Positions 46,020 to 57,849 of a stretch of DNA of 64,000 nucleotides are shown piece after piece (position 1 is the first letter of the stretch; the number at the start of each line of letters is the position of its first letter). A program made the position numbers and the translations under genes. Where the stretch lies: positions 2,170,001-2,234,000 of the forward strand of contig JAILWY010000025.1 in NCBI GenBank assembly GCA_022113835.1, given 5' to 3'. This DNA is from Atopsyche davidsoni (Eukaryota; Arthropoda; Insecta; Trichoptera; Hydrobiosidae). The notes under the pieces were generated by a model. The model was not told the DNA's origin. It saw only the letters and a program-made list of their open reading frames with translations, and searched no databases.

Positions 46020-48590
46020 AATTACCAATGCTGTTACACGTGAGATTGTTACAACTCTGCATAGTAACTACTTGTTACTTGCGAAGTCTCTGCAAGTCGA
46101 ATATTAAGTATTATTGTTACACTTTGAAATGCCAGAATCATTATTTTTAAAACACCAGTACAATTTGACCGCCATCGTGGTCGGGTGTTATAAGTTATGT
46201 TGTGAAATTGATTGTACAACTAAGATAAACGTTTATTAAAAATCTTAATACTAAATCCACGACAGTATTGGCATGTCTTCAATGGCTTACTTAGATTATT
46301 GTTATTAAATAAGTGAGAATTCTAAATAGTTAAAATTAATTTTTGTGAGAACAAGTGATAAATACGGTTTTACAAAAGTTTTAGATTGACATTTAAATAT
46401 GTGCATTTGTACTGTTGAGATTATAAATTATCGACGATTGAAGATTTTCCATTGAAATAAACACGCATCATTGATTCTGTGAGTAATTTTTGTATCATTT
46501 ATATTGACGTAAGTCATTAATTTTTATTTTTATTAAAAATTACCCAAACACTACTTTTAGGCAGAAAAATCATTGATGGCACCTTTAAGATAATAAATAT
46601 CGCGTTTCGTGTATTAAAGAGAATATACTTTACCAATGTAAACAATTTGTACAAAAGTAATAAAAATTTAACCTAATAGTATACAATTAAATAAATGAGT
46701 AAACGTTAAAAAATGCAAAAAAAATTATACGACTTATTTTCGTATACTTTGATATTTTTAAAATATGCTTTGAAATTATAAATACACGCTCATGTAGCAA
46801 ATAGATTATTCAAAAAATGTATGCAATATGTTAAAAAAAAATTTAAAAAAAACACGCCGAAAGAGAGCTACCCTCTTAATGTATATTTATATTTAAAAAT
46901 GCCAAAGTGCGTTGCAAACAATAACTTTCCTCTTAAAAAACGTTTCCCTTCAGCCCGCCGCGCTGAGACCTCCCTTTAAAGTTTATTTGAAAAAACATCC
47001 ACCCTTCCTCGAGGCTGTCAGTTCGTGGACTCTGCTCAATAATTTACCCCCGAAGTATCAACCCCTCGCCAGGATTTATTCCTTGAAAGCCTACAATAAA
47101 TAAATAATACAACATCTTTAAACTTCAAACCCTGAAATGACCACCCCGAAATTCGTTGTAAATAAATAAAACCTTTTAAGTTTTCGAAAACTTCTCTGTT
47201 GTTATTTCACTGTTAATATATATATATAATGACTTTTTAAAAATATTATTCCTTTAGTATTCACTATATATTAATATTTTTTAACGCTTTTGTGTGGTAT
47301 TTAGCGCATTTCTACACGAAGGGACTGTACGCCACTGGATTTGGTGGGGCATTGAAAATAATATGAAACGATTTGAATGCCAATGAAAGTTTTTAAAACA
47401 ATCTTTCTCCCTGCCGGAGATGTCAAAAATATCCCGTGACGTTTTGACAGCTGAAACGAGTCGAATGAATAACCAAAAGCCTTTAATGTTTAACCCCGGC
47501 CCTATACAGGGTGACTCACGCTTTATATGGGGTGGATTCCAAATCAAACTGATTAATTACGTGTATTTGATAGGATTTTATTAATAGTTTTCAAAAAGTG
47601 CATTTGGGGGTATATACTTTTATACTTAACAGAACCTATTTTTTTAATTTTTTTTTTTATAAATGTTAACAATTTCTAAATTACTATGATTCCCTAAAAA
47701 TGCCATGAAAGTGTAAAAATCCGCTGTGATTTTTTTATTCAAAAATATATTAAATCCCATTGATTAAATATGAATGTGCAAAATATGTACACACATTAAA
47801 AAATTAAGACTGGTTAACTAAAATATTGAAAATCAATCGAATTATTTATTTATTAATAAATATGACATAAAATATATTTTTAGAGTTAATTTTTATAAAA
47901 TGTATAGATGTTTAATCATATTTTAGGTTAGGTTAAAACTTTCTTTCGTGAGTACTTGCTACATGCACAAAGCCTTTTTACATATTAAACCTGTATATAT
48001 ATATTTTATTTTAGCAACATACTGTATACTGTATTTTTCATTAAAACTACTAACCTGTACACGCTGTATATGCACCAAAATAAAAAGGCCAAATATATTA
48101 ATTGGACATTTTTCAACCGTATTCACGTACAAAATATGGGATTTGATATAATCTGATATTCTGGCGTCTATGAAATATTTATTTGATCCACATTAAACAC
48201 TCGTAAATTATTAGTGAAAAAAATATATAAAGCGCAATAACTAATCAATGATCGTTTAATTAAAGTACTGTGTATTTTTAAACTTGGTGATAATTTTTTT
48301 TAATGCAAGACTTCCATAATTAGTTAATTTCAGTGTGAATCGAATAACATAAAAAATATGTCGGATACTGAAAATATCAACCCTTACTGAAAATAAGTAA
48401 GCACTTTCGGAATCAACTATTAAAAAATAATATTTCTTGGGAAACACTTTCAGCAGGAAATACATTTTTTTTCGGTGTCAAATAATGACACAAAACCGCG
48501 ACAGAAATATAATCTTCGGACAGTGTATATTTATATTTAACGATATAAATAATATGATTATTTTTATATATTTTTTTACTACGTTATATT
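46020..48590. other. AT-rich intron sequence, nothing recognised
   Basis: Includes one ATACAGGGTGACTCAC end at about 47512 without a partner. Otherwise no repeat family or ORF that I can support. Confidence 0.35.
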
Positions 48591-48599
48591 TATGAACAT

Positions 48600-48675
48600 A
48601 TCTCGTATTAATTTGACTGCATTCTTGACATTCAGCCACTGTCGCAAATTCCGCATCCATGATAGCTTTCATCTT
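48600..48675 (-). mobile_element. LINE fragment (short)
   Basis: ATTCAGCCACTGTCGCAAAT and TCCGCATCCATGATAGC, minus-strand match to the W..NLR/W block of the LINE. Confidence 0.45.
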
Positions 48676-48881
48676 TCAGCTTGTATATATTGTATCATAA
48701 CTGCAAGAACACAAATATTTCTTAAAAATTCTGTTTATATTGTTTCAGCACCGCAATAGAACCACTTGTTTGATGTGATGCGATTTTTCACGCTTTTCTA
48801 TGCACTGCATGAAAAATAAGCTTCGTTTAATACATTTAGCGTTTTCTCGCTTACACGTTGGTTATCTGGTTTTAACTCAAG

Positions 48882-49037
48882 TGGATTACACACGTAGCAA
48901 CGCAACTTACAACCGAAGAGTAATCAGCAAGCAGCGTCCCTTGTTTTGGATGTCATTTACATTCAATGCAAAAAAGTCTTGTATAGGGCAGTTACCGTTC
49001 GATACGGCTGCATCGCGACGTGTGCAGGCAGCTTTTA
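48882..49037. mobile_element. Family R element, full
   Basis: Left end ACACACGTAGCAACGCAACT with ACAACCGAAGAGTAATCAGC; right end ACCGTTCGATACGGCTGCAT then CGCGACGTGTGCAGGCAGCT. About 155 bp with an AT-rich core containing CAATGCAAAA. Confidence 0.65.
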
Positions 49038-49049
49038 TCGCTGATCTAC

Positions 49050-49780
49050 GCCTGTCTTTTATCTAGAATCCATTACGCGTTTTCTTCCTCTTACGTTTAC
49101 GTCACCCGCCATAACTGTGTCATGGCGGAGTGTACCCGGCGTAATTGTTCTACTCTCACGAATTTTACATTATTGTTTCCTTGGCTATTATTTTTTTTTC
49201 ATTCCCAAAACACATCCATCATCCATCCACTCGCCGGCTGTAGAAAGTGGCCGGAATTGCATTACATCACAAAAATATTTTTTTTAATTTTTTCACAAAA
49301 AATGGCGTTTAAAACATTAAGTAAAACTGACAACGGCAGCGCAAACATCTTTTCTTTTCCAATAACCGCCATAAAGCCGCCGCCTGATTGGCTCGAATCC
49401 TACGATTTCTATTGTTTTTTGTTCTTATTTCGAATATAGAATCCGGCGTTCGTTTTTCGAATTCCAGAAACGCATTTAAAAATCGAACAAATCACATAAA
49501 GCCCGCCGGAGCGGAACTGCGCGCGGCCCGAGTATCTTTTTATGGGAAAAACGTTTATTTCAGCAGTTTAAGCTTCTATATCCGCCATGTTTTCGATTTT
49601 AATAGACAATAATTATTGCAGTAATGTTGCCCCGCGCACTGCGGTCTCAAACAGCGCGGAACGGGCCTAGTATTTAAATTATTTTATAACGATTACTGCA
49701 AATTAAAGTGATTTAAATTTGAAATAGCCAATAATTACTTTATTCGGACCGGCCGGAGTGTTTTCGGTTATGTTACCTAG
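49050..49780. other. Moderately GC-rich intronic block, no gene recognised
   Basis: Contains several open frames of 70-139 codons in overlapping registers without domain features. Not related to repeats here; possible regulatory DNA. Confidence 0.25.
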
Positions 49781-49869
49781 ACCATGGTTACAGTTGGTGT
49801 TACATGTTATATATCCTTCATGTTTGATTGAATACACCGTTTAATATTAAATAATATTATATACTGCTT

Positions 49870-50030
49870 GCGTGGCGTGTCACAAATGAAAAGGTCTTGC
49901 ACAGAATACACGCAACTCCTTACGATGTTTCGAGAATTCAAGACAAAGAGGCATCGAAAGGATAAAGCTAATGAACTAGTGAGACTGGCTCAGTAAGAAA
50001 AGAAGTGCCCCTTTGTCAGTTATAAAACTT
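49870..50030 (+). mobile_element. LINE ORF2 C-terminal fragment (decayed)
   Basis: GCGTGTCACAAATGAAAAGG then TCTTGCACAGAATACACGCA match the block at 57535-57580. A later GTGAGACTGGCTCAGTA matches the near-terminal RL... block. Confidence 0.5.
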
Positions 50031-50261
50031 AAACCGATTTCGCCAACACCGGAAGATTAGAAACGATGTTAAAATGGCTACGCAACAGACGTGGTTGTGT
50101 TCCTAATACAGTATTCGTGATTGTTGCGGTTTGACTTGCGCCATCTTGTACGCTTATAATTGTCACAATTTACCGTGGATAAACACGACTGTCTGTTTAA
50201 TCTTCGTGACATCCGTTAAGTTAAAAGGTGTTTTAAATTTATGCGGTTTTTGTATAAAATG

Positions 50262-50372
50262 CTTACCCACGTAGCAACACAACCGACAACCGAACGGCAA
50301 TCAGCCAGCAGAGTCCTCTTATTATTTGGATAGTTGATTGTATCGCAAGGTGTGTAGGCTGCCTTATATAAC
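50262..50372. mobile_element. Family R element, full
   Basis: ACGTAGCAACACAACCGACA then ACCGAACGGCAATCAGCCAG at left, TTGATTGTATCGCAAGGTGT then GTAGGCTGCCTTA at right; 110 bp. Confidence 0.65.
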
Positions 50373-50914
50373 ATGCATGAACAAAACCAAGCATAAGTGT
50401 TGTATGATTTTAGAGCAGAACACATCTGAGACGAGTGTTTTGAAAGAAATCGACAATATTTGATAATATGAATAATTGATCAAGTAGGCAGGCAAGTGCT
50501 TAAAAAACCAGTATCGGAATTTATGTAACAATTAATAATTCATAAATGTACGCACATTTATCCAACCTGGCAACACCCGTGAAAACAAATGACACGAACA
50601 ATTTGAAATGCCACATATCAAATATGGGACGATAAATAAAAGAAATCTGGTCTATGGCGCAGCGGCGTCTCGTGTCGCCGCTAAGTGAATTGTTAAGTTT
50701 TCTGCTCACAAGATGGTGGCCGGCGGTAGCCGAGGTGTCCTCGCATTATCTCCACCATTAATAACAGTCGGGAGGGATTTGAATTTCAATAAATATCTCT
50801 GAATTAATGTGCCGTGAGCGCGAGGTGTCCCCGCGCCGCGCGAGAGCTCTGCCATCTTTACAAGTGTGAAGATGGCGCCCGATACTAATGGCTGCTGGGC
50901 TTGAGATATTCACA

Positions 50915-51950
50915 AAATCTACTCATATAATCAAGCATTTGCAGGTGTGATTTGAATGCTTGCTAAGCATAGTTTTTTAACCGCTAAATTCATACAAATA
51001 ATGATTTCCTCCAATACAAGAATCTTTACAAGTATAAAGATGGTGTTTGATATAAGTGATTTTTTACAAGACTAAAAAATATTAATTACTTCTATTTACA
51101 TAATGAAACATTTAAAAGATCAAACAACGCCTTCAATACAAGAATGCTACCATCTTTACAAGTGTGATTTGAGTGGTTGTTAAGCATAATTTCATACTGA
51201 TGAGCAACCATGAAATACACACAAATAATGATTTCCTCCAATACATTAATCTTTACAAGTATAAAGATGGTGTTTTATATAAATGATTTTTTTAAAGGGT
51301 AAAAAATATGAATTATCTCTATTTACAAGATCAGACAGTCAAATGATTAAACAATGCCTTCAATACAAGAATGCTACCATTTTTAAAAGTGTGATTTGAA
51401 TGGTTGTTAAGCATAGTTTTTTAACCATGAAATTCACACAAATAATGATTTCCTCCAATATAAGAATCTTTACAAGTGTTTGATATAAATGATTTTTTAA
51501 AAGGCCAAGAAATATGAACTACCTCTATTTAAACAATCAAATGATTAAACAACGCCTTCAATACAAGAATGTTGCCGTCTTTACAAGTGTTATTTAAATG
51601 GTTGTTAAGCATAGTTTTATACTGATGAGCAACCATGAAATACACACAAATAATGATTTCCTCCAATACAAGAATCTTTACAAGTGTTTGAAATAAATAA
51701 TTTTTTAAAAGGCCAAAAAATATGAATTACCTTTATTTAAACATTCAAATGATTAAACAACACTTTCAATACAAGAATGCTACCATCTTTACAAATGTGA
51801 TTTGAATGGTTGTTAAGCATAGTTTCATACTGATGAGCAACCATGAAATACACACAAATAATGATTACCTGCAAACGATTAAACACTGCCTTCAATACAA
51901 AATTTTTAACAAGTGTTTGATATTAACTGTATTCAAAAAGACTTTAAGAA
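50915..51950. repeat. Tandem array, about 200-227-bp units
   Basis: Units with AATACAAGAATGCTACCATC (starts near 51140, 51367, 51565, 51773), GGTTGTTAAGCATAGTTT, AAATAATGATTTCCTCCAAT and GAATCTTTACAAGTG. Spacing is 227, 198 and 208 bp. Each unit also contains a second, shorter match to its own ATCTTTACAAGTGT word, so a half-unit structure is likely. Confidence 0.85.
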
Positions 51951-52057
51951 AATTCAGTTCCTTGAAACTCTAAAAAATATAAATTACAACGCCTTCAATG
52001 CAAGTTTGAACAATGATATAATTTTTCTCAAATTAATTAGCAGAGAGTACCGCCAGA

Positions 52058-52214
52058 GCTGACCGCACGCGCTTCGCCACAACCGACAATATAATGGTAA
52101 TACGCAATAGCAATTCATCATTTCGGGGTCCCTTTATTTTGACAACGCAAAGTAGGCTATTGTCTGATTGCAAGTCGGTCGCAGGTTGTGTCGCGGCGCG
52201 TGTAGGGCGCTCAA
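52058..52214. mobile_element. Family R element, full
   Basis: GACCGCACGCGCTTCGCCAC then AACCGACAATATAATGG at left, CAGGTTGTGTCGCGGCGCGT then GTAGGGCGCTCA at right. Confidence 0.65.
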
Positions 52215-52313
52215 TAACTTGCGGTCGCTTGTCACGGCCTATTTGGAAATGATTTATAAACACCGCCGCGACGTGTGATATTTTATTTTATCGAATAAGT
52301 AATAATAAATTGG

Positions 52314-52345
<32 letters not shown>

Positions 52346-52902
52346 GTAATATGGCTTGTTAATTAATTATGTATTTATTTTTAAATTATTTATGAAAATA
52401 CACTGTGCATGCGTAATGCCACTAATGTATATATTTATATTCGCGAGTGCTATCATGAAGCCGTCTAGTGTAGCTTCTCATTCAAATTATCCAAAGTTGG
52501 ATGTTTACCGCTCAAAACAATGCGTTCAAGGTGTGTTAGGTCAGGTCGGCCGGGCAGGTATTTGATTCACGCTAATTCTGCATTCGTGAGTAAATTCTTA
52601 GGCTTTTATTTTGAAGATAACCCTGTCGGGGACACTCTTAATCAGACCATTATAAGCTCTCAGGCATTCGGAACACTTCGTGCATTAAGACGTAAGCGTT
52701 ATCTTTAAGTTATTGCCTCACTTAGTTTTAATAGCCGCGTCGTTAAATAAATAAACTTCAACAAACTAGCAACACTTTTATCTACTGCCTGATTGCGCGG
52801 GGTACCTGCTGGGAATAGCTTCAGTGGCATGCGGTGCATGCAAGCAATAAACCCCCATGAAACATATGAAACATATCCTTTGCAAATGACAACCGAGCAA
52901 TA

Positions 52903-52995
52903 AAGCTGGCTACACACGTCGCAACACAACTGACAACCGGATAGTACACGGTTACAGTGTTTTCAACACAACCGACAATGATATAATAACTAGCC
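52903..52995. mobile_element. Two family R left ends in tandem
   Basis: AAAGCTGGCTACACACGTCG with CAACTGACAACCGGATAG, then CAACACAACCGACAATGATA with CTAGCCAATATCATCC. Confidence 0.55.
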
Positions 52996-53309
52996 AATAT
53001 CATCCTTTTGTGCTATGAAATAGGTACTACAAGATAAACAAGACACGCAGTTGATACAAGCAATACAGCATTGCATGTATCAACTGCTATTTTAAGTGAT
53101 ACTCTCATTTTTAGCGTTGTCACCACTTTAAAAAAAACACCCACTTAAACCTTTATCTAGATTAAATCAAATAACATAAATTTAACACCACGATTCAGGG
53201 GTTGTTTTCAGAGTGTTTGTATTTTTTACGTTATAGTCGGATTATCCCGCGGGGAATCCCCGACGAGAAGGGGGAATTTATTCCCGGTTGCCTCGCTGGC
53301 CGCCGAGCT

Positions 53310-54520
53310 TTGAGCAGCCTACACGCGCCGGAACACAACTGACAGCCGATTTGTACTTAATCAATGGTGACTTTTTATTTTGGATGTTCTTTGAGCAACT
53401 CACACACGCTGCAACATAAGTAACAACCGATTTGTACTTAGCCAATAGCGTCGTTTAATTCTGGGTGTTTTTTTAAGCACCCCATACACGTTGCTACTCA
53501 ACTGACAATCGATTTATACTAAGCCAATCGCATGTGCTTACGTTTCAATACAACTGAGTAAATGGTGACTAGCCAATAGCTTTTTATGTTAAGCAGATCA
53601 ACGTTATGACATTTCTTATGCAAACAATGCAAAGGACGACGCTTTTGTCGCAGCGTGTGTATGCAGTTTACTAGAATGCAAAAGTAGATACTATTGGCCA
53701 GTTGCCTTTCGGTTGTCGTTGTGTCACAGCTTGTGTAGGCAGCTTATTATTTTTGTCCATGTAAGCAACGTACAAGAAGACGCTATCACCCAGTACCTTT
53801 CGGTTGACTCGCGACGTGTGCAGGTAGCATTATTATTTTACTTGTGCAAACAATGCAAAAGAGGACATTTAAGCCAGTTATCGTTGTGTCGCAGCATGTG
53901 AAGGCAGCTTTAAAGTTTTGAATGTGCAAACAATCCAAAAGAGGACGCTTTCGGGCGGTAACGGTTCCGTTATCGCTGTGTCGCAGCATGTGAAGGCAGC
54001 TTTAAAGTTTTGTTTGTACAAATAATTCAAAAGAGGACGCTTTCAGCCAGTTATATTTGTGTCGCAGCGTGTAGGCAGCAAATGAATTTTGTGTATGAAG
54101 TCGCTATCGCCCGGTTACCGTTCGGTTGACTCTATGGACGGTTGAATTGCTATGTTGCCGTGGCTTTCGACGCGTGCAGGCAGCATTTAAGTTTTGCTTG
54201 TACAAAGAATGCTTTCAGCCAGTTATCGCTATGTCGGATTATCGAAGTGTGCAGGCAGCATTATTATTTTGCTTATGCAAACAATGCGAAAGGGGACGCT
54301 TTCAGCCAGTTTCGTTGTATCGCAGCATGTGAAGGCAGCTTTAAAGTTTTGCTCGTGCAAACAATGCAAAAGAGGACGCTTACAGCTAGATACCGTTCGG
54401 TCATCGCTGCGTCGCAGCATGCGGCTTTATAGGTTTTCTTATGCGATAGAGGATGCTATTGGCCAGTTGCCGTTCGGCTGTCACTGTGTCTCGGCGTCTG
54501 CGGGCAGCGTTATTGATCGG
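53310..54520. repeat. Family R cluster (array of many ends)
   Basis: Up to about 53,560 the ends read in the left orientation (CAGCCTACACGCGCCGGAAC, CACACGCTGCAACATAAG). From about 53,640 to 54,510 they read in the right orientation (TTGTGTCGCAGCATGTGAAG, GCAGCTTTAAAGTTTTG), each separated by CAAACAATGCAAAAGAGGAC-type cores every 60-120 bp. At least twelve ends are seen. Overlapping open frames on both strands follow from the repeat and are not genes. Confidence 0.8.
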
Positions 54521-54774
54521 GATCGCCAGCGAAGGCGCCACCGGCCCTAATCTCCGGGCGGCGGACACAGCTTCTCCATTAGCCGCGCGTTGTCTGGCCG
54601 CGCCGATAAGCCGCACCCGAGGACATTTGCTTTTCACTTCATCCTCGCCCATTGTGCTGCAGACAAATACGAAAGTACACCAAAATACCAACGAGTGTCA
54701 TACAATCATCGGGCGTGCCATCTCAAACAACCATCCGTGTGATACAAGTCTTCTGCAACAAGTGAGGAGCTTGG

Positions 54775-54915
54775 CGACTATTTCACTGAATCTCTCTTCA
54801 TACGTCCTTCTGCACCGCAGTTTTATATTGGAAGAAAAAATCTACGCATTGCTGCTGCTGCCCAGTAGCATTATTATATAATCCTTTCCTTACAAAGCTC
54901 TGGAAGCTCATCCAA
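54775..54915 (-). repeat. SINE-like family A, copy 9 (reversed)
   Basis: TGCTGCTGCTGCCCAGTAGC then ATTATTATATAATCCTTTCC and TTACAAAGCTCTGG, the reverse complement of the family's middle. Confidence 0.65.
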
Positions 54916-55267
54916 AGGAGCATCAGATATAAAATACAAGTACACGACAATATATGTTTCTATATGTTGTCTCCACAACTCGGTTAAATCGAATAATCTT
55001 TGCTTATGATGAAATTTAATATGTTAATAGTATTTGTATATGCAAAATGGACGTCGGATGTTTTCACAGTGTTCAAGCACCTCGAATATAAAAAAACTAT
55101 TTGTTTAAAAAAATTAAATATAAATCAACGATGCTTCGTAATTTTACATAGTAGCATCAAAACAGACTTCTCGTTTTTAGATTTTCATATTAGATTTAAG
55201 TAATTACTCTGATCATTTTCATGTAAAGTTATATATTTTTCTATTTCTATGAATATCGTATATAAGA

Positions 55268-55325
55268 ACCTGTAACACTATTTACCGTAAGAAAACCATG
55301 AACAGACAAGCAAAGGAACCTGAAG
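55268..55325 (+). repeat. SINE-like family A, short piece
   Basis: CACTATTTACCGTAAGAAAA then CCATGAACAGACAAGC. Confidence 0.45.
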
Positions 55326-55918
55326 TAGAAAATGGAGTATCGTTTTATTTTTTGCCCCTTGGGGCACAAATTTAATACAATAATCAAAATAAATAATACG
55401 TCCGTTCTGACCAGTTTCTAGATCGATTAGTAGATTATTTTATATGCGGTTAATATCAAGTCTTTAGTCAAGCTTTAATCGGGCGGTTAACATATCGCAT
55501 GGGTTTCACAGAGGAATGTCAACAAGAACAGTTAAGGATTATATTCAGGGGAACCTGTTCCTTATCTTAATTCCGCCCGCGAACCGACGGTTTTATTTTT
55601 GCAGCTAAATAAAGGATCCGTTTATAGATTGTTCGTGAATCATACAAGCGAATTAAAATAAAATGGACCCTTAGTCGTTGTTTTATTTGAGATTTATTTA
55701 AATTTTCAATATTTTTGTATAAAAACTAATCTTACACGGAGCACTAAATATTTTTATGTAAAACCTTTAATTTTGTTCGGTGGGTCAGAAGTTTTTATAT
55801 CAGATCTGATATCAACAATGTTTATTTTTACCATGCCTTAAAATACATGGAATTCTCAGACTTAAATCATGGTCTATTCAAAGCTGTGGCTCTGTCTAAT
55901 GCTACATGTGTTTTATCT

Positions 55919-56545
55919 CATCGTTAATCGATTAATACCTTGTGTGAAAGTCTCAAACACTCACTATAAAAATAATCGTGATTACCTAGCAATTTGGCTA
56001 CAAAATTTTAACATGTACATCTTAAATAGCTTTGCATACTATGAGGCGTTGAAGATATTGGTTTCCAATAAGCTGGAAGTTCTATCTTATCGATAATCGA
56101 TTATTAACTATAGTAGCATGAAAGGCAAAAGGTCCACCGTTCTTTTAAATAATTGTAATCTCCTAACCACGCGGCTATGCAGTATAAACATGTTCACATT
56201 GAAAAGCTTTGCATACGATGAAGTGGTGCAGAGATCGGTGACCAATAAACTGGAAGTTCTGTCTCATCGATAATCGACTAATAACTATAGTAGCTTGAAA
56301 GGCAAAAGGTCCACCGTTCTTTTAAATAATTGTAATCTCCTAACCACGCGGCTATGCAGTATAAACATGTTCACATTGAAAAGCTTTGCATACGATGAAG
56401 TGGTGCAGAGATCGGTGACCAATAAGCTGGAAGTTCTGTCTCACTGATAATCGATTAACAGCTATAGTAGCTTGAAAGGCGAAAGTCCACTAGTTCATTG
56501 AAATAATCGTGGTCTCCTAGCCGTGTGGTTTTATAATACGATATG
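55919..56545. repeat. Tandem array of about 177-bp units with tRNA-like A-box
   Basis: Units start near 55930, 56112, 56289 and 56465 and share TAGTAGCTTGAAAGGCAAAA, GGTCCACCGTTCTTTTAAAT and GATCGGTGACCAATAAACTG. The minus strand of each carries ATAGCCGCGTGGTTAGGAGA, which resembles the A box of tRNA-derived SINEs. The two middle units are nearly identical. The array ends about 85 bp from the homeodomain exon's donor. Confidence 0.85.
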
Positions 56546-56627
56546 GAGACGTAAAGGTCAGGAACTGATCAAGTCATGATTTCAAGTCATACAGTATCGG
56601 AAGTCAATCAGCTGGTCGGGGACTCAC

Positions 56628-56856
56628 CTCCACTTGGTGCGGCGGTTCTGGAACCAGGTCTTGACCTGAGCATCGGTCATCTTCAGCGCCTTGGCCAGGG
56701 CGGCCCTCTCGGCGGAAGCCAAGTACTTCTGCTTGTGGAAGCGCTTCTCCAGCTCCGCAATCTGCAGCCTGGTGAAGGAGGTCCTGGGCTTCTTGCGCTT
56801 GGGCGGCGTCCGGTTCTGGTACGGGTGGCCGATGCGCCGCGTCATGGGGAAACTCG
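56628..56856 (-). CDS. C15: Tlx/C15-class homeobox gene, homeodomain exon (internal exon)
   Basis: This exon encodes a complete homeodomain up to residue 56. With F of TSF set as position 8, L16, F20, W48, F49, N51 and R53 fall where the family requires them. Thr at position 47 (KTWFQNRR) marks the Tlx/Hox11 class. The stretch just before it, [20 protein letters not shown], is also typical of Tlx proteins. The 3' splice site reads TGTGTTCCAG|CG and the 5' splice site AAGTGGAG|GTGAGT. The exon therefore starts with two bases of a split codon and ends with two bases of the Arg57 codon, which the exon at 34995 completes in frame. It is 229 nt. An ATG further upstream is in frame but lies in intron sequence and is not the start. 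The protein should be a nuclear sequence-specific transcription factor; Drosophila C15 acts in distal leg patterning. The preceding exon is not in view. Confidence 0.96.
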
Positions 56857-56975
56857 CTGGAACACAACGACGAACATCAGCCATACAATATGGACATTAG
56901 ATAGCCATCAAGCTATTTATAAACCTTGCATACTAGATAAACACTAATCATAAAAAAAACTGTATTAAACATATA

Positions 56976-57344
56976 CTGTAATACCCCGCTTTACGCGAGG
57001 GACACGTTCCAGGAAAAAATCGCGTTGAGTGAAATTCGCGTATATCGCGGTTTACGATTAAACATACATACATAGTCAAAACTCACTTTAATTCTAAGTA
57101 CTTATTTATTTTTACTGAAAAATACATGTATTGTATTTTGGGTAGCGCTTCTTTTACGTTCTTGTAAAATAAAACACCCAACGCTGTTTTTCATTGTTAA
57201 GAGAAGTCAATGACTTACATTATGTTCATACACATTCTAAAAATAAGAAATTCGCGTAATGCAAAGCATTTTAACGCGAAATTTTGGAGTTCGCGTTATA
57301 GTGAAACCGCGCATAACGGGGTCGCGTAAAGCGGGGTATTACTG
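56976..57344. mobile_element. pogo/Tigger-like MITE with TA target
   Basis: Left end TA|CTGTAATACCCCGCTTTACG and right end, reversed, TA|CAGTAATACCCCGCTTTACG. 369 bp, inverted relative to the copy at 33703-33975, which shares the GTTGGGTG interior. No transposase. Confidence 0.85.
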
Positions 57345-57399
57345 TAATTTAATTTTCTATGCCCAATAGATATAACACTGAAATCTCGCTGGAGATTCA

Positions 57400-57790
57400 A
57401 CAAGTGCCATATCGCCTCAGTTCTCCTTTATGGAGTCGAAGCTTGGACACTCAAGACAGCTACTATGCAAAGAAATGATGCAGCAGAAATGTAGCTTTAT
57501 AGAATAATCATTAAAACACCATGAGTTGACCCCATCACAAATGAAAAAGTCTTACACAGAACGTGCAAAGAATGAAAACTCCTGACGCTGGTAAAGAAGC
57601 AGAAAGTCTACTATTTTGGCCACGTTTTTCGTAAAAATAAATAAAGAATCCTACAGCTGATTGTCCAAGGAAAAATCGAAGGAAAAAGGAGCATTGGAAG
57701 GAAGAAGTTTACGTGGATGCGGAATTTGCACCAATGGAAGTACGGCCGAATTAGTGAGACTGACCCAATATAGAAATATTTTCGACCAAC
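57400..57790 (+). pseudogene. LINE ORF2 C-terminal region, clearest copy
   Basis: Reads HIASVLLYGVEAWTLKTATM, then after a stop LYRIIIKTP, then further on GHVFRKN and LQLIVQGKIEGKRSIGRKKF TWMRNLHQW. The LLYG.E.WTL and GK..G+R..GR...W..NL..W blocks are hallmarks of the region after the reverse transcriptase in many non-LTR elements. Several stops make it a dead copy. It lies upstream of the homeodomain exon, in the flanking intron or 5' region. Confidence 0.8.
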
Positions 57791-57849
57791 CTCATATATA
57801 TATATATGCAATGCATAAATTTTTTATGGTCATTAATAATTCTAAATAT

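Larger units (their letters stand above)
34996..56627 (-). other. Intron of the C15-like gene (about 21.6 kb)
   Basis: The intron is bounded by GTGAGT on the right and TTTCCAG on the left, and joins the two homeobox exons in phase 2. It is filled with transposon remains, tandem arrays and a few GC-richer single-copy blocks. I found no further coding exon inside. Its position, within the codon for residue 57, fits the homeodomain/tail intron known in Tlx genes. Confidence 0.9.

Noticed and set aside
49020..49439. Plus-strand frame of 139 codons
   Set aside because: Starts inside a family R element and shows no domain or splice features; probably chance.
54126..54881. Several frames of 60-140 codons on both strands
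   Set aside because: Mostly caused by the family R array and the reversed family-A copy that follow one another here.
56576..56947. Plus-strand frame of 123 codons and a second minus-strand frame over the homeodomain exon
   Set aside because: Both are shadows of the homeodomain frame.
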